Shown here: positions 18,673 through 27,429 of the stretch, in pieces
How the letters are laid out: every line of letters starts with the position of its first letter
How positions within the stretch are numbered: the first letter of the stretch is position 1
Assembly (NCBI RefSeq): GCF_000241955.1
Contig: NC_016818.1
Location: 3,472,001 to 3,536,000 of the forward strand
Length of the DNA: 64,000 bases
Reading direction: 5' to 3'
Origin: Rahnella aquatilis CIP 78.65 = ATCC 33071
GTDB lineage: Bacteria > Pseudomonadota > Gammaproteobacteria > Enterobacterales > Enterobacteriaceae
Notes under the pieces: generated by a model
Told to the model about the DNA's origin: nothing
The model's input: only the letters and a program-made list of their open reading frames with translations
Databases searched by the model: none
Position numbers and translations under genes: made by a program

Positions 18673-19545
18673 ATGGCAGCAAAGATTATTGACGGTAAAA
18701 CGATTGCGCAGCAAGTCAGAAGCGAAGTTGCAGCGCGTGTTCAACAACGACTGGCCCAAGGAAAACGCGCCCCCGGCCTGGCCGTGGTGCTGGTCGGTGA
18801 AAACCCGGCGTCACAGATTTATGTCGCCAGCAAACGCCGTTCTTGTGAAGAGGTCGGGTTCATCTCCCGCTCTTACGATCTCCCGGCCACCACCACTGAA
18901 GGTGAGTTGCTGGATCTGATCGAAAAACTCAATAACGACAGCGAAATCGATGGCATTCTGGTTCAGCTTCCGCTGCCTGCCGGTATCGATAACATTAAAG
19001 TGCTGGAACGTATTCATCCGGATAAAGACGTCGATGGCTTCCATCCGTATAACGTCGGCCGTCTGTGTCAGCGTGCTCCCACGCTGCGCCCGTGTACGCC
19101 GCGCGGCATCGTGACGCTGCTGGAACGTTACGGCATTGATACCTTCGGGCTGAATGCTGTCGTTATCGGTGCCTCCAACATCGTGGGCCGTCCGATGAGC
19201 ATGGAATTACTGCTGGCCGGTTGCACCACCACCGTCACGCACCGTTTCACCAAAAATCTGCGCCATCATGTTGAGAATGCCGATCTGGTGATTGTCGCTG
19301 TGGGTAAACCGGGCTTTATTCCCGGCGAATGGATTAAACCGGGCGCGATTGTCATTGATGTCGGTATTAACCGTCTGGAAAGTGGTAAAGTTGTCGGCGA
19401 TGTGGAATATGATGCCGCCGCTGAGCGGGCTTCCTTTATCACACCGGTGCCGGGCGGCGTAGGCCCGATGACGGTCGCGACGCTGATTCAAAATACCTTG
19501 CAGGCGTGCGAGGAATATCATGACATCAGCGCCGGTAAGCCTTAA
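18673..19545 (+). CDS. folD: Bifunctional methylenetetrahydrofolate dehydrogenase/cyclohydrolase FolD
   Basis: A protein of 290 residues matching E. coli FolD along its length. The catalytic lysine lies in [13 protein letters not shown] (Lys54), followed by the GILVQLPLP and [15 protein letters not shown] motifs and the NADP-binding [10 protein letters not shown] loop. The C terminus has [14 protein letters not shown]. It interconverts methylene-, methenyl- and formyl-tetrahydrofolate in the cytosol, supplying one-carbon units for purines and fMet. The downstream ybcJ gene follows within 31 bases, as in E. coli. Confidence 0.97.
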   Translation: MAAKIIDGKTIAQQVRSEVAARVQQRLAQGKRAPGLAVVLVGENPASQIYVASKRRSCEEVGFISRSYDLPATTTEGELLDLIEKLNNDSEIDGILVQLPLPAGIDNIKVLERIHPDKDVDGFHPYNVGRLCQRAPTLRPCTPRGIVTLLERYGIDTFGLNAVVIGASNIVGRPMSMELLLAGCTTTVTHRFTKNLRHHVENADLVIVAVGKPGFIPGEWIKPGAIVIDVGINRLESGKVVGDVEYDAAAERASFITPVPGGVGPMTVATLIQNTLQACEEYHDISAGKP

Positions 19546-19576
19546 ACCCTTTGCATTACACAAAAGTCAGGAACAC

Positions 19577-19795
19577 ATGGAAACTTTCTTTCTCGAAAAA
19601 CACCCGCACGTTGAACTGTGCGATCTGCTCAAATTTATGGGCTGGTGTGACAGCGGCGGTACTGCAAAAGCAGTGATTGCTGAAGGCCAGGTTAAGGTCA
19701 ACGGTAAAGTCGAAACCCGTAAGCGCTGCAAAATCGTTGCCGATATGAACGTTGAGTTCGCCAGCAACAAAGTCGTGGTGAAAGCGTCCGAATAA
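19577..19795 (+). CDS. ybcJ: S4-like RNA-binding protein YbcJ
   Basis: A 72-residue protein consisting of an S4-type RNA-binding fold (ELCDLLKFMGWCDSGGTAKAVIAEGQVKVNG with KVETRKRCKI). The start at 19577 has AGGA five bases upstream. The same gene follows folD in E. coli. The precise RNA target is unknown. Confidence 0.92.
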   Translation: METFFLEKHPHVELCDLLKFMGWCDSGGTAKAVIAEGQVKVNGKVETRKRCKIVADMNVEFASNKVVVKASE

Positions 19796-19826
19796 TCTTT
19801 CCGGCGACATTGCCCCGCAAAAGAAA

Positions 19827-19862
19827 ATGCCCTGCAAGCAAAAGCTCACAGGGCATTTTTTA
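19827..19862. terminator. Terminator between ybcJ and the DUF1176 gene
   Basis: ATGCCCTG pairs with CAGGGCAT around a 14-base loop, followed by a T-run on the plus strand and preceded by an A-rich stretch that could serve the opposite strand. Confidence 0.85.
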
Positions 19863-19893
19863 TTTACAGACAGGGCCACAGGCTGAGCACAAA

Positions 19894-20961
19894 TTATGGC
19901 TGCGTCACCCACAGTACCGGCCATTCGCCGCCGCTGCTGTAACCGTCGCAACTGGGCTCAGAGGCAAATGCCGCCAGCCGGAACTGTTTGCCATCAAACA
20001 CCCAGCGCGAAGAGACGCCACAGTCACCAATGCCGCGCCCTTTATCGTAAGTCGAGAGCATACCGGTTTTCGGGTCGAAATCAGCGTTGATAAGCTCCGG
20101 CGATTCATCCTCCTCGCCCAGTTTAAACGGCATATTCAGCGCCAGATTTTCCATTTTATAAGGTGCCTGTCGCGAAACCAGGAAACCCAGCGCATAGAGG
20201 TTATACGCGCCCATGTCGCAGTTGACGGTCATCAGGGCTTTGTCGTTGCTCAGGGCGAAAATATGCACTTCGCGTTCGGAAGGATCGAGGCTGCAATCAT
20301 TATTCTCAATGGTGGTGGCAGCATTTTGCGTGATGGCCGACATCTCGGTTTCGGATAATGCATGCGGTTCGCTAAAATGCGGTAAAACCGGCATGGCCGG
20401 AACAGGCGGCACGGTACTCGCCGGTTTTACGCCACGATTAATCCAGGCAGTTTTGGTGCCAACACGTCCCTGCTGCGCATCAATCGCCAGCAGCGCGGCC
20501 TTTATGCCTTTCAGGGAGATGACCGGCCTGACGGACTGAGCCGGATCGGCTTTCACTGCCAGCTGAATGCTGCTGCCTTCGCGGATAGCGGCAATAAATT
20601 CATTCACCACCAGACGGTTAGTGGTGGAAAGATGTTTTTTACTGATATCCCATTCGCGATGATTAAAACTGAGTGTTTTGCCGTTCATCTGCAAACGGTT
20701 GGCCACCGGCGCATCCGCCATCTGCTCATCACTGTTACGCTGATAATCAATGCTGACCGAGGATTTTCCTTCCGGCCCCGCTTCGCGGGTGATTTTCATG
20801 ACCAGCTCCTGCCCGTCCTGCGAATTGCGCGCGGCGCAGTGATTCAGGTTGTCACAGCTGACCTGCCAGTCGTTATAAATAGCCTGCAACGGCTCAGCCT
20901 GCGCGCTAAAAGCCAGCATCGTGGCCAGCAGGCATAAAGGGGCGGTTATCCATTTACACAT
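19894..20961 (-). CDS. DUF1176 domain-containing exported protein
   Basis: A protein of 355 residues with a signal peptide (ITAPLCLLATMLAFSAQA) and a DUF1176 pattern starting NDWQVSCDNLNHCAARN. The body has paired cysteines (SCDNLNHCAA, NDCSLDP, GDCGVSSRW, EPSCDGY), likely disulfide-bonded in the periplasm. The family is common in proteobacteria and has no known activity. It converges on ybcJ. Confidence 0.85.
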   Translation of the reverse strand: MCKWITAPLCLLATMLAFSAQAEPLQAIYNDWQVSCDNLNHCAARNSQDGQELVMKITREAGPEGKSSVSIDYQRNSDEQMADAPVANRLQMNGKTLSFNHREWDISKKHLSTTNRLVVNEFIAAIREGSSIQLAVKADPAQSVRPVISLKGIKAALLAIDAQQGRVGTKTAWINRGVKPASTVPPVPAMPVLPHFSEPHALSETEMSAITQNAATTIENNDCSLDPSEREVHIFALSNDKALMTVNCDMGAYNLYALGFLVSRQAPYKMENLALNMPFKLGEEDESPELINADFDPKTGMLSTYDKGRGIGDCGVSSRWVFDGKQFRLAAFASEPSCDGYSSGGEWPVLWVTQP

Positions 20962-21216
20962 TATGAGTTTCAGCTCTGTTCGAAATTATCTTTCTGATAA
21001 TAGCGTAACCCTCGTCAGGAGACTGCCCTCAATGCAGCATTTTTTATTCGACATTATAAAGAGATACTCCGTCCGCAGAGTTTGCGGCAGACAATAATTT
21101 TTCATGACATACGAGAAGCCGTAATGGTGACGCAGGGAAACTTTCAGTACACTGGCTGAGCCAAAAACAAACAATAATGGCGAAAAGGATGAAGATCATT
21201 TCTCTGGGAGATACGG

Positions 21217-22392
21217 ATGAAGTTATTGATTTTGATGATAACGCTGTTATCACTGCCTGCGCTGGCTGAAGAGCCACCGGTGGTGTACGCCGGCACGCTG
21301 GGTAAAACCAGCATCGTCGTCGAACTCGATTTAAATAAACCTGACGAAGTCACCGGCCGGTATTTCTATCAAAAATACCGTCTGGATCTGCCGCTCAACG
21401 GTGCGCTGGATGGTCAGGAACTGAAATTACAGGAAGGTCTGGATGATTTCGACGATACACCGCGCCCTGAACTGACGTTGACCAAAGATGAAAACGGTGG
21501 CTGGCAAGGCAACTGGACCAACCCGCAGGGCAAAACGCTGCCGGTTAAGCTACAACCCGCTCAGTTACCGGCAGCGGCCCCTGATGACGGCTATCTCAGT
21601 TCGCTGCTGCACACCGATCCGTATGAATATTTGCGTTTATCCGCGCTGCAACTGAAAGCAGGTAAAAATGAAAACTTCATGGGCTATCAGTTGCAATGGT
21701 GGTCTGAACCCCAATCGAAAATCAGCTTCTTTGAGATTGTTTCCGGCTATCCGGAAGCCAGTTTACCGGCCATTAACCAGAAGCTGCGCGCCCGTTTATG
21801 GCAGGAAGTCAGCGGCTGGCATGCCTGTATGCTCGGTGCGAGCCGTTTTGGTCAGGGAGAATATCAGCAGACGGTGACACCTGAATACATGAGTGACGAG
21901 GTGGTCAGTATCAGTGTGTTTACGTCTTATGATTGCGGTGGCGCGCATCCGGATTTCGGCGAAGCACCGATCAATCTTAACGCAAAAACCGCAGAAACGC
22001 TGACACTGGAAGATGTGGTCTGGGTGGGTGATGGCGCACCGTTCCACTATCTGAATGCTGAAGATCGCGCCCTCACCGGTAAGAACGATGTGGATTTCGA
22101 TACCTTCGCGCAGTACCGCGATAAAAAATGGGCGCCGTGGCTGGTGAAACAACTGACCGTGGCTTATCCGCAACAGATGAAAAAGCCGACGGAAGAAAGC
22201 GAAGACGATTGCGATTATTCAGACCCGTCGGTCTGGCAGTTCCCGGCCTGGTATTTCACGCCAAAAGGGCTGTATTTTGATCCGACCTTTGCCCGCGTTA
22301 TGCGTTCGTGCGAAGGCCCGGAATGGTCAGTGCTGCCATGGTCTGCCATGAAAGGCCACGCGGGCAGTACCGCAATAAAGCTGGAACACTGA
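21217..22392 (+). CDS. DUF3298-like exported protein
   Basis: A protein of 391 residues with a short signal peptide (LLILMITLLSLPALA). The C-terminal half contains VVSISVFTSYDCGGAHPDF, then APINLNAKTAETLTLEDVV, the pattern of the DUF3298/RsiV C-terminal domain. In other proteins this domain can bind lysozyme or peptidoglycan. The N-terminal half is not recognised. GGGAG precedes the start. It is divergent from the DUF1176 gene with about 255 bases between, and a bidirectional terminator follows. Confidence 0.7.
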   Translation: MKLLILMITLLSLPALAEEPPVVYAGTLGKTSIVVELDLNKPDEVTGRYFYQKYRLDLPLNGALDGQELKLQEGLDDFDDTPRPELTLTKDENGGWQGNWTNPQGKTLPVKLQPAQLPAAAPDDGYLSSLLHTDPYEYLRLSALQLKAGKNENFMGYQLQWWSEPQSKISFFEIVSGYPEASLPAINQKLRARLWQEVSGWHACMLGASRFGQGEYQQTVTPEYMSDEVVSISVFTSYDCGGAHPDFGEAPINLNAKTAETLTLEDVVWVGDGAPFHYLNAEDRALTGKNDVDFDTFAQYRDKKWAPWLVKQLTVAYPQQMKKPTEESEDDCDYSDPSVWQFPAWYFTPKGLYFDPTFARVMRSCEGPEWSVLPWSAMKGHAGSTAIKLEH

Positions 22393-22448
22393 AACCCGCA
22401 GTGTACGTGGCGCGTTGATATTCTGAGATATTCTGAACAGAGATAAAA

Positions 22449-22470
22449 AAAGCGACCAGAAGGTCGCTTT
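22449..22470. terminator. Bidirectional terminator
   Basis: AAAGCGACC-AGAA-GGTCGCTTT between the DUF3298-like gene and the autotransporter gene. Symmetric A/T flanks serve both. Confidence 0.85.
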
Positions 22471-22500
22471 GTTCAGAAAATAAAGAACTGTATCAGCAGA

Positions 22501-25500
22501 TTAGAAAGCGTATTTGTAGTTCATTAAAATACCTTTATCGCTCACGCTGTCTTCTTTCCACTGGTAGGCATCAAACGCCAGCTGACCGGCTTTACCGTGA
22601 TAGCTTACGCCCAGAGAAGCCATGCCATTGATACCGCCGCCTTGCTGATCGCTGGCCACTTTAAAGCTGGCATTCCCGGCACCCTGCAATGAGGCTTTTT
22701 GCGCAGACTGGTTGTAGCTGATATTCGGGCCACCTTCGACCAGGGCATTCACCGCCAGGCCGTTAGATCCCGCATATTTCAGTTTCAGACCGATCAGTGC
22801 ATCTACCGCCGTTTCTTCACTTGCATCCATGGTCAGGTTGAAGTCACCCGCACCGTGCTCGCTGTAACCGTCGTTGGCCGTATGGCGCAGTTTCAGACCC
22901 GCACTCGGCGTCAGGTTTAACCCTTCCGCTACTTCAAAGCCTTTACTGAACTGGCTGCGCCATTCCATATATTGCTGGCTGTTATCTGAATCCGCTAACT
23001 GGTTAACACCCGTGTAGTTAACGCTACGGTTGCTTTCAAGCTGGTGCACATCGTAACGCAGGGCGTTGGTCAGCATCAGACCGTTACCCATATCGACATT
23101 ATGGTTCAGCCCGAAGAACTGGCTGTAGCCTCCGGTTAAACCGTTGTCACCGGCTTTCTGTTTGCCGTCGATGCCGTTGCCATCCAGACGCGCAATACCG
23201 TATTGCATTTGCACTTTCTGGCCTGCACTCAGGTCAAAGCTCTGGCTCAGCGCCATCATGTCATAACGGGTATCATTACCCAGCTCAGCACGCTTGTCGT
23301 TTTTGTCCACCAGGTTAAAACCAAAACCGGAAGGCATCACGACAGCATTGTCAGCCAGCATGTTGAAGCGCTGACTTAACACACGGGCTTCTTTAAAGGC
23401 TGAGGTGGCGTTAGCACCTGAAAGCTGGCGCATGGCGTTGTCCACTTCAGCAGCAGAACTCAGGTTAAGGCTGTTGTATAAGGCGTTGTTGGTGTAGTTG
23501 TCTTCCAGCGTTGCCGCCATATCCTGCACACCAGCGTCATCTTTTACGACTTCCTGATAGTTGTTTTTGGTCATGGTGACGTCAACATTACCGCTTTCGT
23601 CTGTCTGGGCGTCGGCATTCCACACCACGCTGGTGGACTTAACGTTTTCCGTGCCCTGAATATCTTCGCCTACAAAGACATTATCGAAGGTTTCAGTTTT
23701 CGCATCGGTACCGGCAGTGAAACCGGTATCAACGGTCACATCATCCAGTTGCGCATGGCTGATGCTCATCGTTCCGGCCTGGCCACTGGCGGTGGTGCCC
23801 ACGGTATAATTGCTCACCGTGCTGTAATAAACCGTCGTGGTATCCACCACTGATGGAGCTTCATCTTTGACCATCGTCCAGTTGGTTACACCATCAGCGA
23901 CGGTAACGTTACCGGTATTGACCAGATGTGCACTGGTGCCGTTGCGGTCAAAGATATAGGAATCATTGGCATTCACATTGATGGTGCCCTGGTTGACCGC
24001 CGTCACATTATCGCCATAGGCTTTAAAGGCCACCAGCCCGGTACCGTTCTCGTCCACCGTTTGTTCCTGGTCGCCCAGATTGATGGTACCGTTATTGATA
24101 AGCGTGGTGTTATTTTGCCCTTTCATCGCCGTTGCGCCATCACCGGTCACGGTCAGGGTGCCGTTATTGGTAAATGTGCTGGTGTTATTCGCGCTGTTAC
24201 CTAACGAAATGGCATCTGTTGCAGAACCACCAGAGGTAAAGGCATTGACTGAAGCATAATAAATTGAGCCATTATTGGTGGCCTCAATAGTCCCCTGATC
24301 ATACACCGTGCCTGGTGCGACAGTATCGTTATAAACTGTGGCATCCGACATATCTGATAATACCGACGCCGAGCCCGTACCCATTATGGTTCCGCTGGTC
24401 CCATTCACCCACGTCAGCGTGTCTTCTGCGCTGTCACTGCCAAGGTAAAACATACTTTGGGGCTTGCCAAGATCACTCATAGCGGCCGTGCTCATCGAGC
24501 CCAGATTATAAATGGCTGCATTTCCCAGACCAATGATGGATGAAGTATATGCTGAGGTGGAACCGTTGAATTCTACCGACGCTGACGTATTATTAATAAA
24601 AGTACCATCATCTATACGAATGGCATCGGAAATGTCGTTTGCATTTAACGAGATTGACATCAACAACATATCTGCTGAATTTAAAAACGTTGCATTGGCC
24701 TCGACCCGCAGTTTCCCCCCGACATTGCCATTGTCAGTGTTACTTACATCAATGGAAAATTTTTCTGAGCCAGCGACATGTTCTACCAATAATGGTTGTG
24801 ACGCTTCACCATTGAGAACCACTTCGTTATTTATTGAGTTACCACCCGGTAAACTATCACCACTAAACGCCGTTGAATAATCCGATGTCCAGGACGCCAC
24901 GCCCAGCGGCTCGGTTCCGTCCAGCAACCAGGTTCTGCGATCAGAAATACTGAAGCCTGTTAAAGCGCCGGTCGCCTGATCCAAAGACGAGACATAGACC
25001 ACTTTTCCGTCTTTATCGGTCAGTGACCATAAGGTATCAGACTGTTTTTTGCCGCTGAAGGTTTGCCCGTTAAAGCTAAATGTTGCGGTATCCGCACCTG
25101 GCACCATGGTAATAGATAAACCATTAGGGTAAGTGGTAGTCTGCGAGACCGGCACGTCATCACCACCGTCATCCGGCGGAACCGGTGTATCACCACCGTC
25201 ATCCGGCGGAACCGGCGTATCACCACCATCATCTGGCGGAACCGGTGTATTGCCACCTGAATGGTCATCACCGCCGCCGCCACCACCGCCACCTGCCGCG
25301 ATAGCAATACCTGCCACCACCGCAGTGGCCGCACCGCCAATCATCCACCATTGGGTATCGGTCAGCCCGCGGGTTTTACACGAATCTGGCAACGCTTTTT
25401 TTTGCGCTTCGCTTAATTTCGATATTTCTTTCGGACACGTTGGTTGAGGCGTGTCTAAAGGTGCAGAAAATACCGCTGGCGATGCCAGGGCCATACTGAT

Positions 25501-25536
25501 GCAAAGAGAGAGATTTCTCATCGTGAGAGTTTTCAT
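22501..25536 (-). CDS. Autotransporter (type Va secretion) with Pro-Asp-Gly repeats
   Basis: A protein of 1011 residues. It has a signal peptide (LSLCISMALASPAVFSA), a short Cys-containing segment, and a hydrophobic stretch at ~64-82 (WWMIGGAATAVVAGIAIAA) with an eight-Gly run. Next are three TPVPPDDGGD repeats (~96-130), then a long Asn/Thr/Ser-rich passenger with NNGTLTV-type rungs expected of a beta-helix. Residues ~740-1011 form a beta-barrel ending in Phe (YKYAF). The protein should insert its barrel in the outer membrane and display the passenger on the surface, probably as an adhesin. The ligand is unknown. The internal hydrophobic segment after the signal peptide is unusual. Confidence 0.88.
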   Translation of the reverse strand: MKTLTMRNLSLCISMALASPAVFSAPLDTPQPTCPKEISKLSEAQKKALPDSCKTRGLTDTQWWMIGGAATAVVAGIAIAAGGGGGGGGDDHSGGNTPVPPDDGGDTPVPPDDGGDTPVPPDDGGDDVPVSQTTTYPNGLSITMVPGADTATFSFNGQTFSGKKQSDTLWSLTDKDGKVVYVSSLDQATGALTGFSISDRRTWLLDGTEPLGVASWTSDYSTAFSGDSLPGGNSINNEVVLNGEASQPLLVEHVAGSEKFSIDVSNTDNGNVGGKLRVEANATFLNSADMLLMSISLNANDISDAIRIDDGTFINNTSASVEFNGSTSAYTSSIIGLGNAAIYNLGSMSTAAMSDLGKPQSMFYLGSDSAEDTLTWVNGTSGTIMGTGSASVLSDMSDATVYNDTVAPGTVYDQGTIEATNNGSIYYASVNAFTSGGSATDAISLGNSANNTSTFTNNGTLTVTGDGATAMKGQNNTTLINNGTINLGDQEQTVDENGTGLVAFKAYGDNVTAVNQGTINVNANDSYIFDRNGTSAHLVNTGNVTVADGVTNWTMVKDEAPSVVDTTTVYYSTVSNYTVGTTASGQAGTMSISHAQLDDVTVDTGFTAGTDAKTETFDNVFVGEDIQGTENVKSTSVVWNADAQTDESGNVDVTMTKNNYQEVVKDDAGVQDMAATLEDNYTNNALYNSLNLSSAAEVDNAMRQLSGANATSAFKEARVLSQRFNMLADNAVVMPSGFGFNLVDKNDKRAELGNDTRYDMMALSQSFDLSAGQKVQMQYGIARLDGNGIDGKQKAGDNGLTGGYSQFFGLNHNVDMGNGLMLTNALRYDVHQLESNRSVNYTGVNQLADSDNSQQYMEWRSQFSKGFEVAEGLNLTPSAGLKLRHTANDGYSEHGAGDFNLTMDASEETAVDALIGLKLKYAGSNGLAVNALVEGGPNISYNQSAQKASLQGAGNASFKVASDQQGGGINGMASLGVSYHGKAGQLAFDAYQWKEDSVSDKGILMNYKYAF
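25160..25249 (-). repeat. Three tandem 30-bp repeats inside the autotransporter gene
   Basis: Units at 25160-25189, 25190-25219 and 25220-25249 differ at only a few positions and encode PVPPDDGGDT-type decapeptides. Unit-length changes would keep the frame, so copy number could vary between strains by slippage. Confidence 0.9.
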
Positions 25537-26032
25537 TAATAAGTCCTTTATTTTCCAGGAGACTAAGCGTGTTTAATATAAAATCATCAGTACATAATGG
25601 GAGTCCGCAACCCAATTAATGCAACGAAGAAAATAACAATTTACTGATGAATTACATTAATGGAATACGTCAATATTCAGCCGAGAAAACTAATGTCTTA
25701 ACACTCATTTCGAAAACAAATAAAAATGATCTGAACGATCAATTATTTTAATCAACTTTTAAAAACAATAATTTAAAGTCAAAAAGAAACACACAATTAA
25801 GCACGATGAATTATGAATTAAGTAATTTAATATACAAATAAAGCAATTAAATCCAGCACTTAACCTATATTTACATCTGACACACTTCAGAAAAATGAAG
25901 AGAATCACCCAAAATATTGATATAGAATAAATAAACACAAGTCATGACTTGACCCATATTTTACAATAAGACCAATCAGGTAGGATTAATATTATGAAAC
26001 AAAAAAGATAAGGTTATGATGTACAGAAGAAG
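25537..26032. other. AT-rich upstream region of the autotransporter gene
   Basis: About 500 bases, strongly AT-rich, with no supportable gene. The composition would favour H-NS binding, as is common ahead of surface-adhesin genes (inference). No specific operator was identified. Confidence 0.5.
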
Positions 26033-26065
26033 CAAACAGACTCAAATAATGTTTGAGCCTGTTTG
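26033..26065 (-). terminator. Hairpin downstream of nudK
   Basis: CAAACAG-A-CTCAAA pairs with TTTGAG-C-CTGTTTG with one mismatch and a tight loop. On the minus strand it follows the nudK stop and leads into a T/C-rich tract. Confidence 0.65.
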
Positions 26066-26118
26066 TAAAGTGCAGAGGATCCTTTAAATCCGCTTATTTA
26101 TGTAATCCAATAAAACGA

Positions 26119-26709
26119 TTATGCCAGCCAGCCCTGAATCTGCGCATATTGCAGCAGCATGATGGTTTTGCCATCTCTGATGCGGCCATCTTTGATCATC
26201 GCCAGCGCCTCGGTGAACGGCACCTCCAGCACATCAATGTCTTCGTCTTCCACGCCACCACCGGCGTTCTGACGCTGCGACTCGTCGTATTCCGCTGCGA
26301 AAAAATGCACGATTTCGGTCACGCTGCCCGGCGACATATAGGCTTCAAACAGTTTATCTACCTTGCCCACCGCAAAACCGGTTTCTTCGATAGCTTCTTT
26401 ACGGATGCAATCTTCCGGCGAATCGTTGTCGAGCAAACCGGCGCAGGTTTCCAGCAACATACCGGTCGGGTTGCCATTAACATAAGTCGGCATACGGAAC
26501 TGTCTGATCAGCAGAACGGTTTTTTTAGGACGGTTATAAAGCAGGATAGTCGCGCCGTTCCCCCGGTCATACACTTCACGGGATTGCGGCTGGCGTTCGC
26601 CATTACATTTGATTAAATCGTAGGTGTATTTGCGAAGAACATACCAGTTATCAGAGAGTAACTGGTTCTGGACATTTTCAATCCGGGATGACGTGTCATG
26701 AGATGACAT
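26119..26709 (-). CDS. nudK: GDP-mannose pyrophosphatase NudK
   Basis: A protein of 196 residues closely matching E. coli NudK: the [16 protein letters not shown] strand, [11 protein letters not shown], and a Nudix box [22 protein letters not shown] with the REAIEE metal-binding glutamates as KEAIEE. It also has [16 protein letters not shown]. It hydrolyses GDP-mannose and other nucleoside-diphosphate sugars in the cytosol. It is monocistronic with its own downstream hairpin. In E. coli nudK lies in the same chromosomal neighbourhood as acrD. Confidence 0.93.
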   Translation of the reverse strand: MSSHDTSSRIENVQNQLLSDNWYVLRKYTYDLIKCNGERQPQSREVYDRGNGATILLYNRPKKTVLLIRQFRMPTYVNGNPTGMLLETCAGLLDNDSPEDCIRKEAIEETGFAVGKVDKLFEAYMSPGSVTEIVHFFAAEYDESQRQNAGGGVEDEDIDVLEVPFTEALAMIKDGRIRDGKTIMLLQYAQIQGWLA

Positions 26710-26782
26710 AAAGCGTGCCTCCGCTCAGAGGGGGGTGAGAGAAGCCAGACATCATAGCGGCATTACACCACGCACGCCAGAT

Positions 26783-27073
26783 TCAGCCGTGCTCAATGGC
26801 ATTAAGCAGTTGCTGGCGATGGCGTTCAATCCACTTTGCATCCAGCGGCCCCCAGCCTGAAAGCTGATAATACCCGTCATTGTTGCGTACCCCCTGCTGC
26901 ACAAATTCCAGCTCGACGCCCATGCCCGGCAGCGCTTTCAGTACGTCCTGCAAGGTGCGGCGCGGCCAGCCGGTGATTTCCATCAGTTTCGGTACGTTAG
27001 GCTTTTGTTCAGTGTCCAGTAACCAGCAAAGGTAGAGACGACGGGCAAAAACCGAATTTAACATCAAACTCAT
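26783..27073 (-). CDS. Small winged-helix DNA-binding protein
   Basis: A protein of 96 residues. VPKLMEITGWPRRTLQDVLKAL reads as a helix-turn-helix, followed by a wing (VELEFVQQGVRNNDGYYQLS) and a basic C terminus. There is no effector domain. It lies between nudK and acrD and reads away from acrD, so control of either is possible but unproven. I do not recognise a named family. Confidence 0.7.
   Translation of the reverse strand: MSLMLNSVFARRLYLCWLLDTEQKPNVPKLMEITGWPRRTLQDVLKALPGMGVELEFVQQGVRNNDGYYQLSGWGPLDAKWIERHRQQLLNAIEHG

Positions 27074-27429
<356 letters not shown>

Noticed and set aside
25160..25249. CRISPR-like tandem repeat
   Set aside because: The 30-bp units are contiguous with no spacers and encode an in-frame decapeptide repeat.
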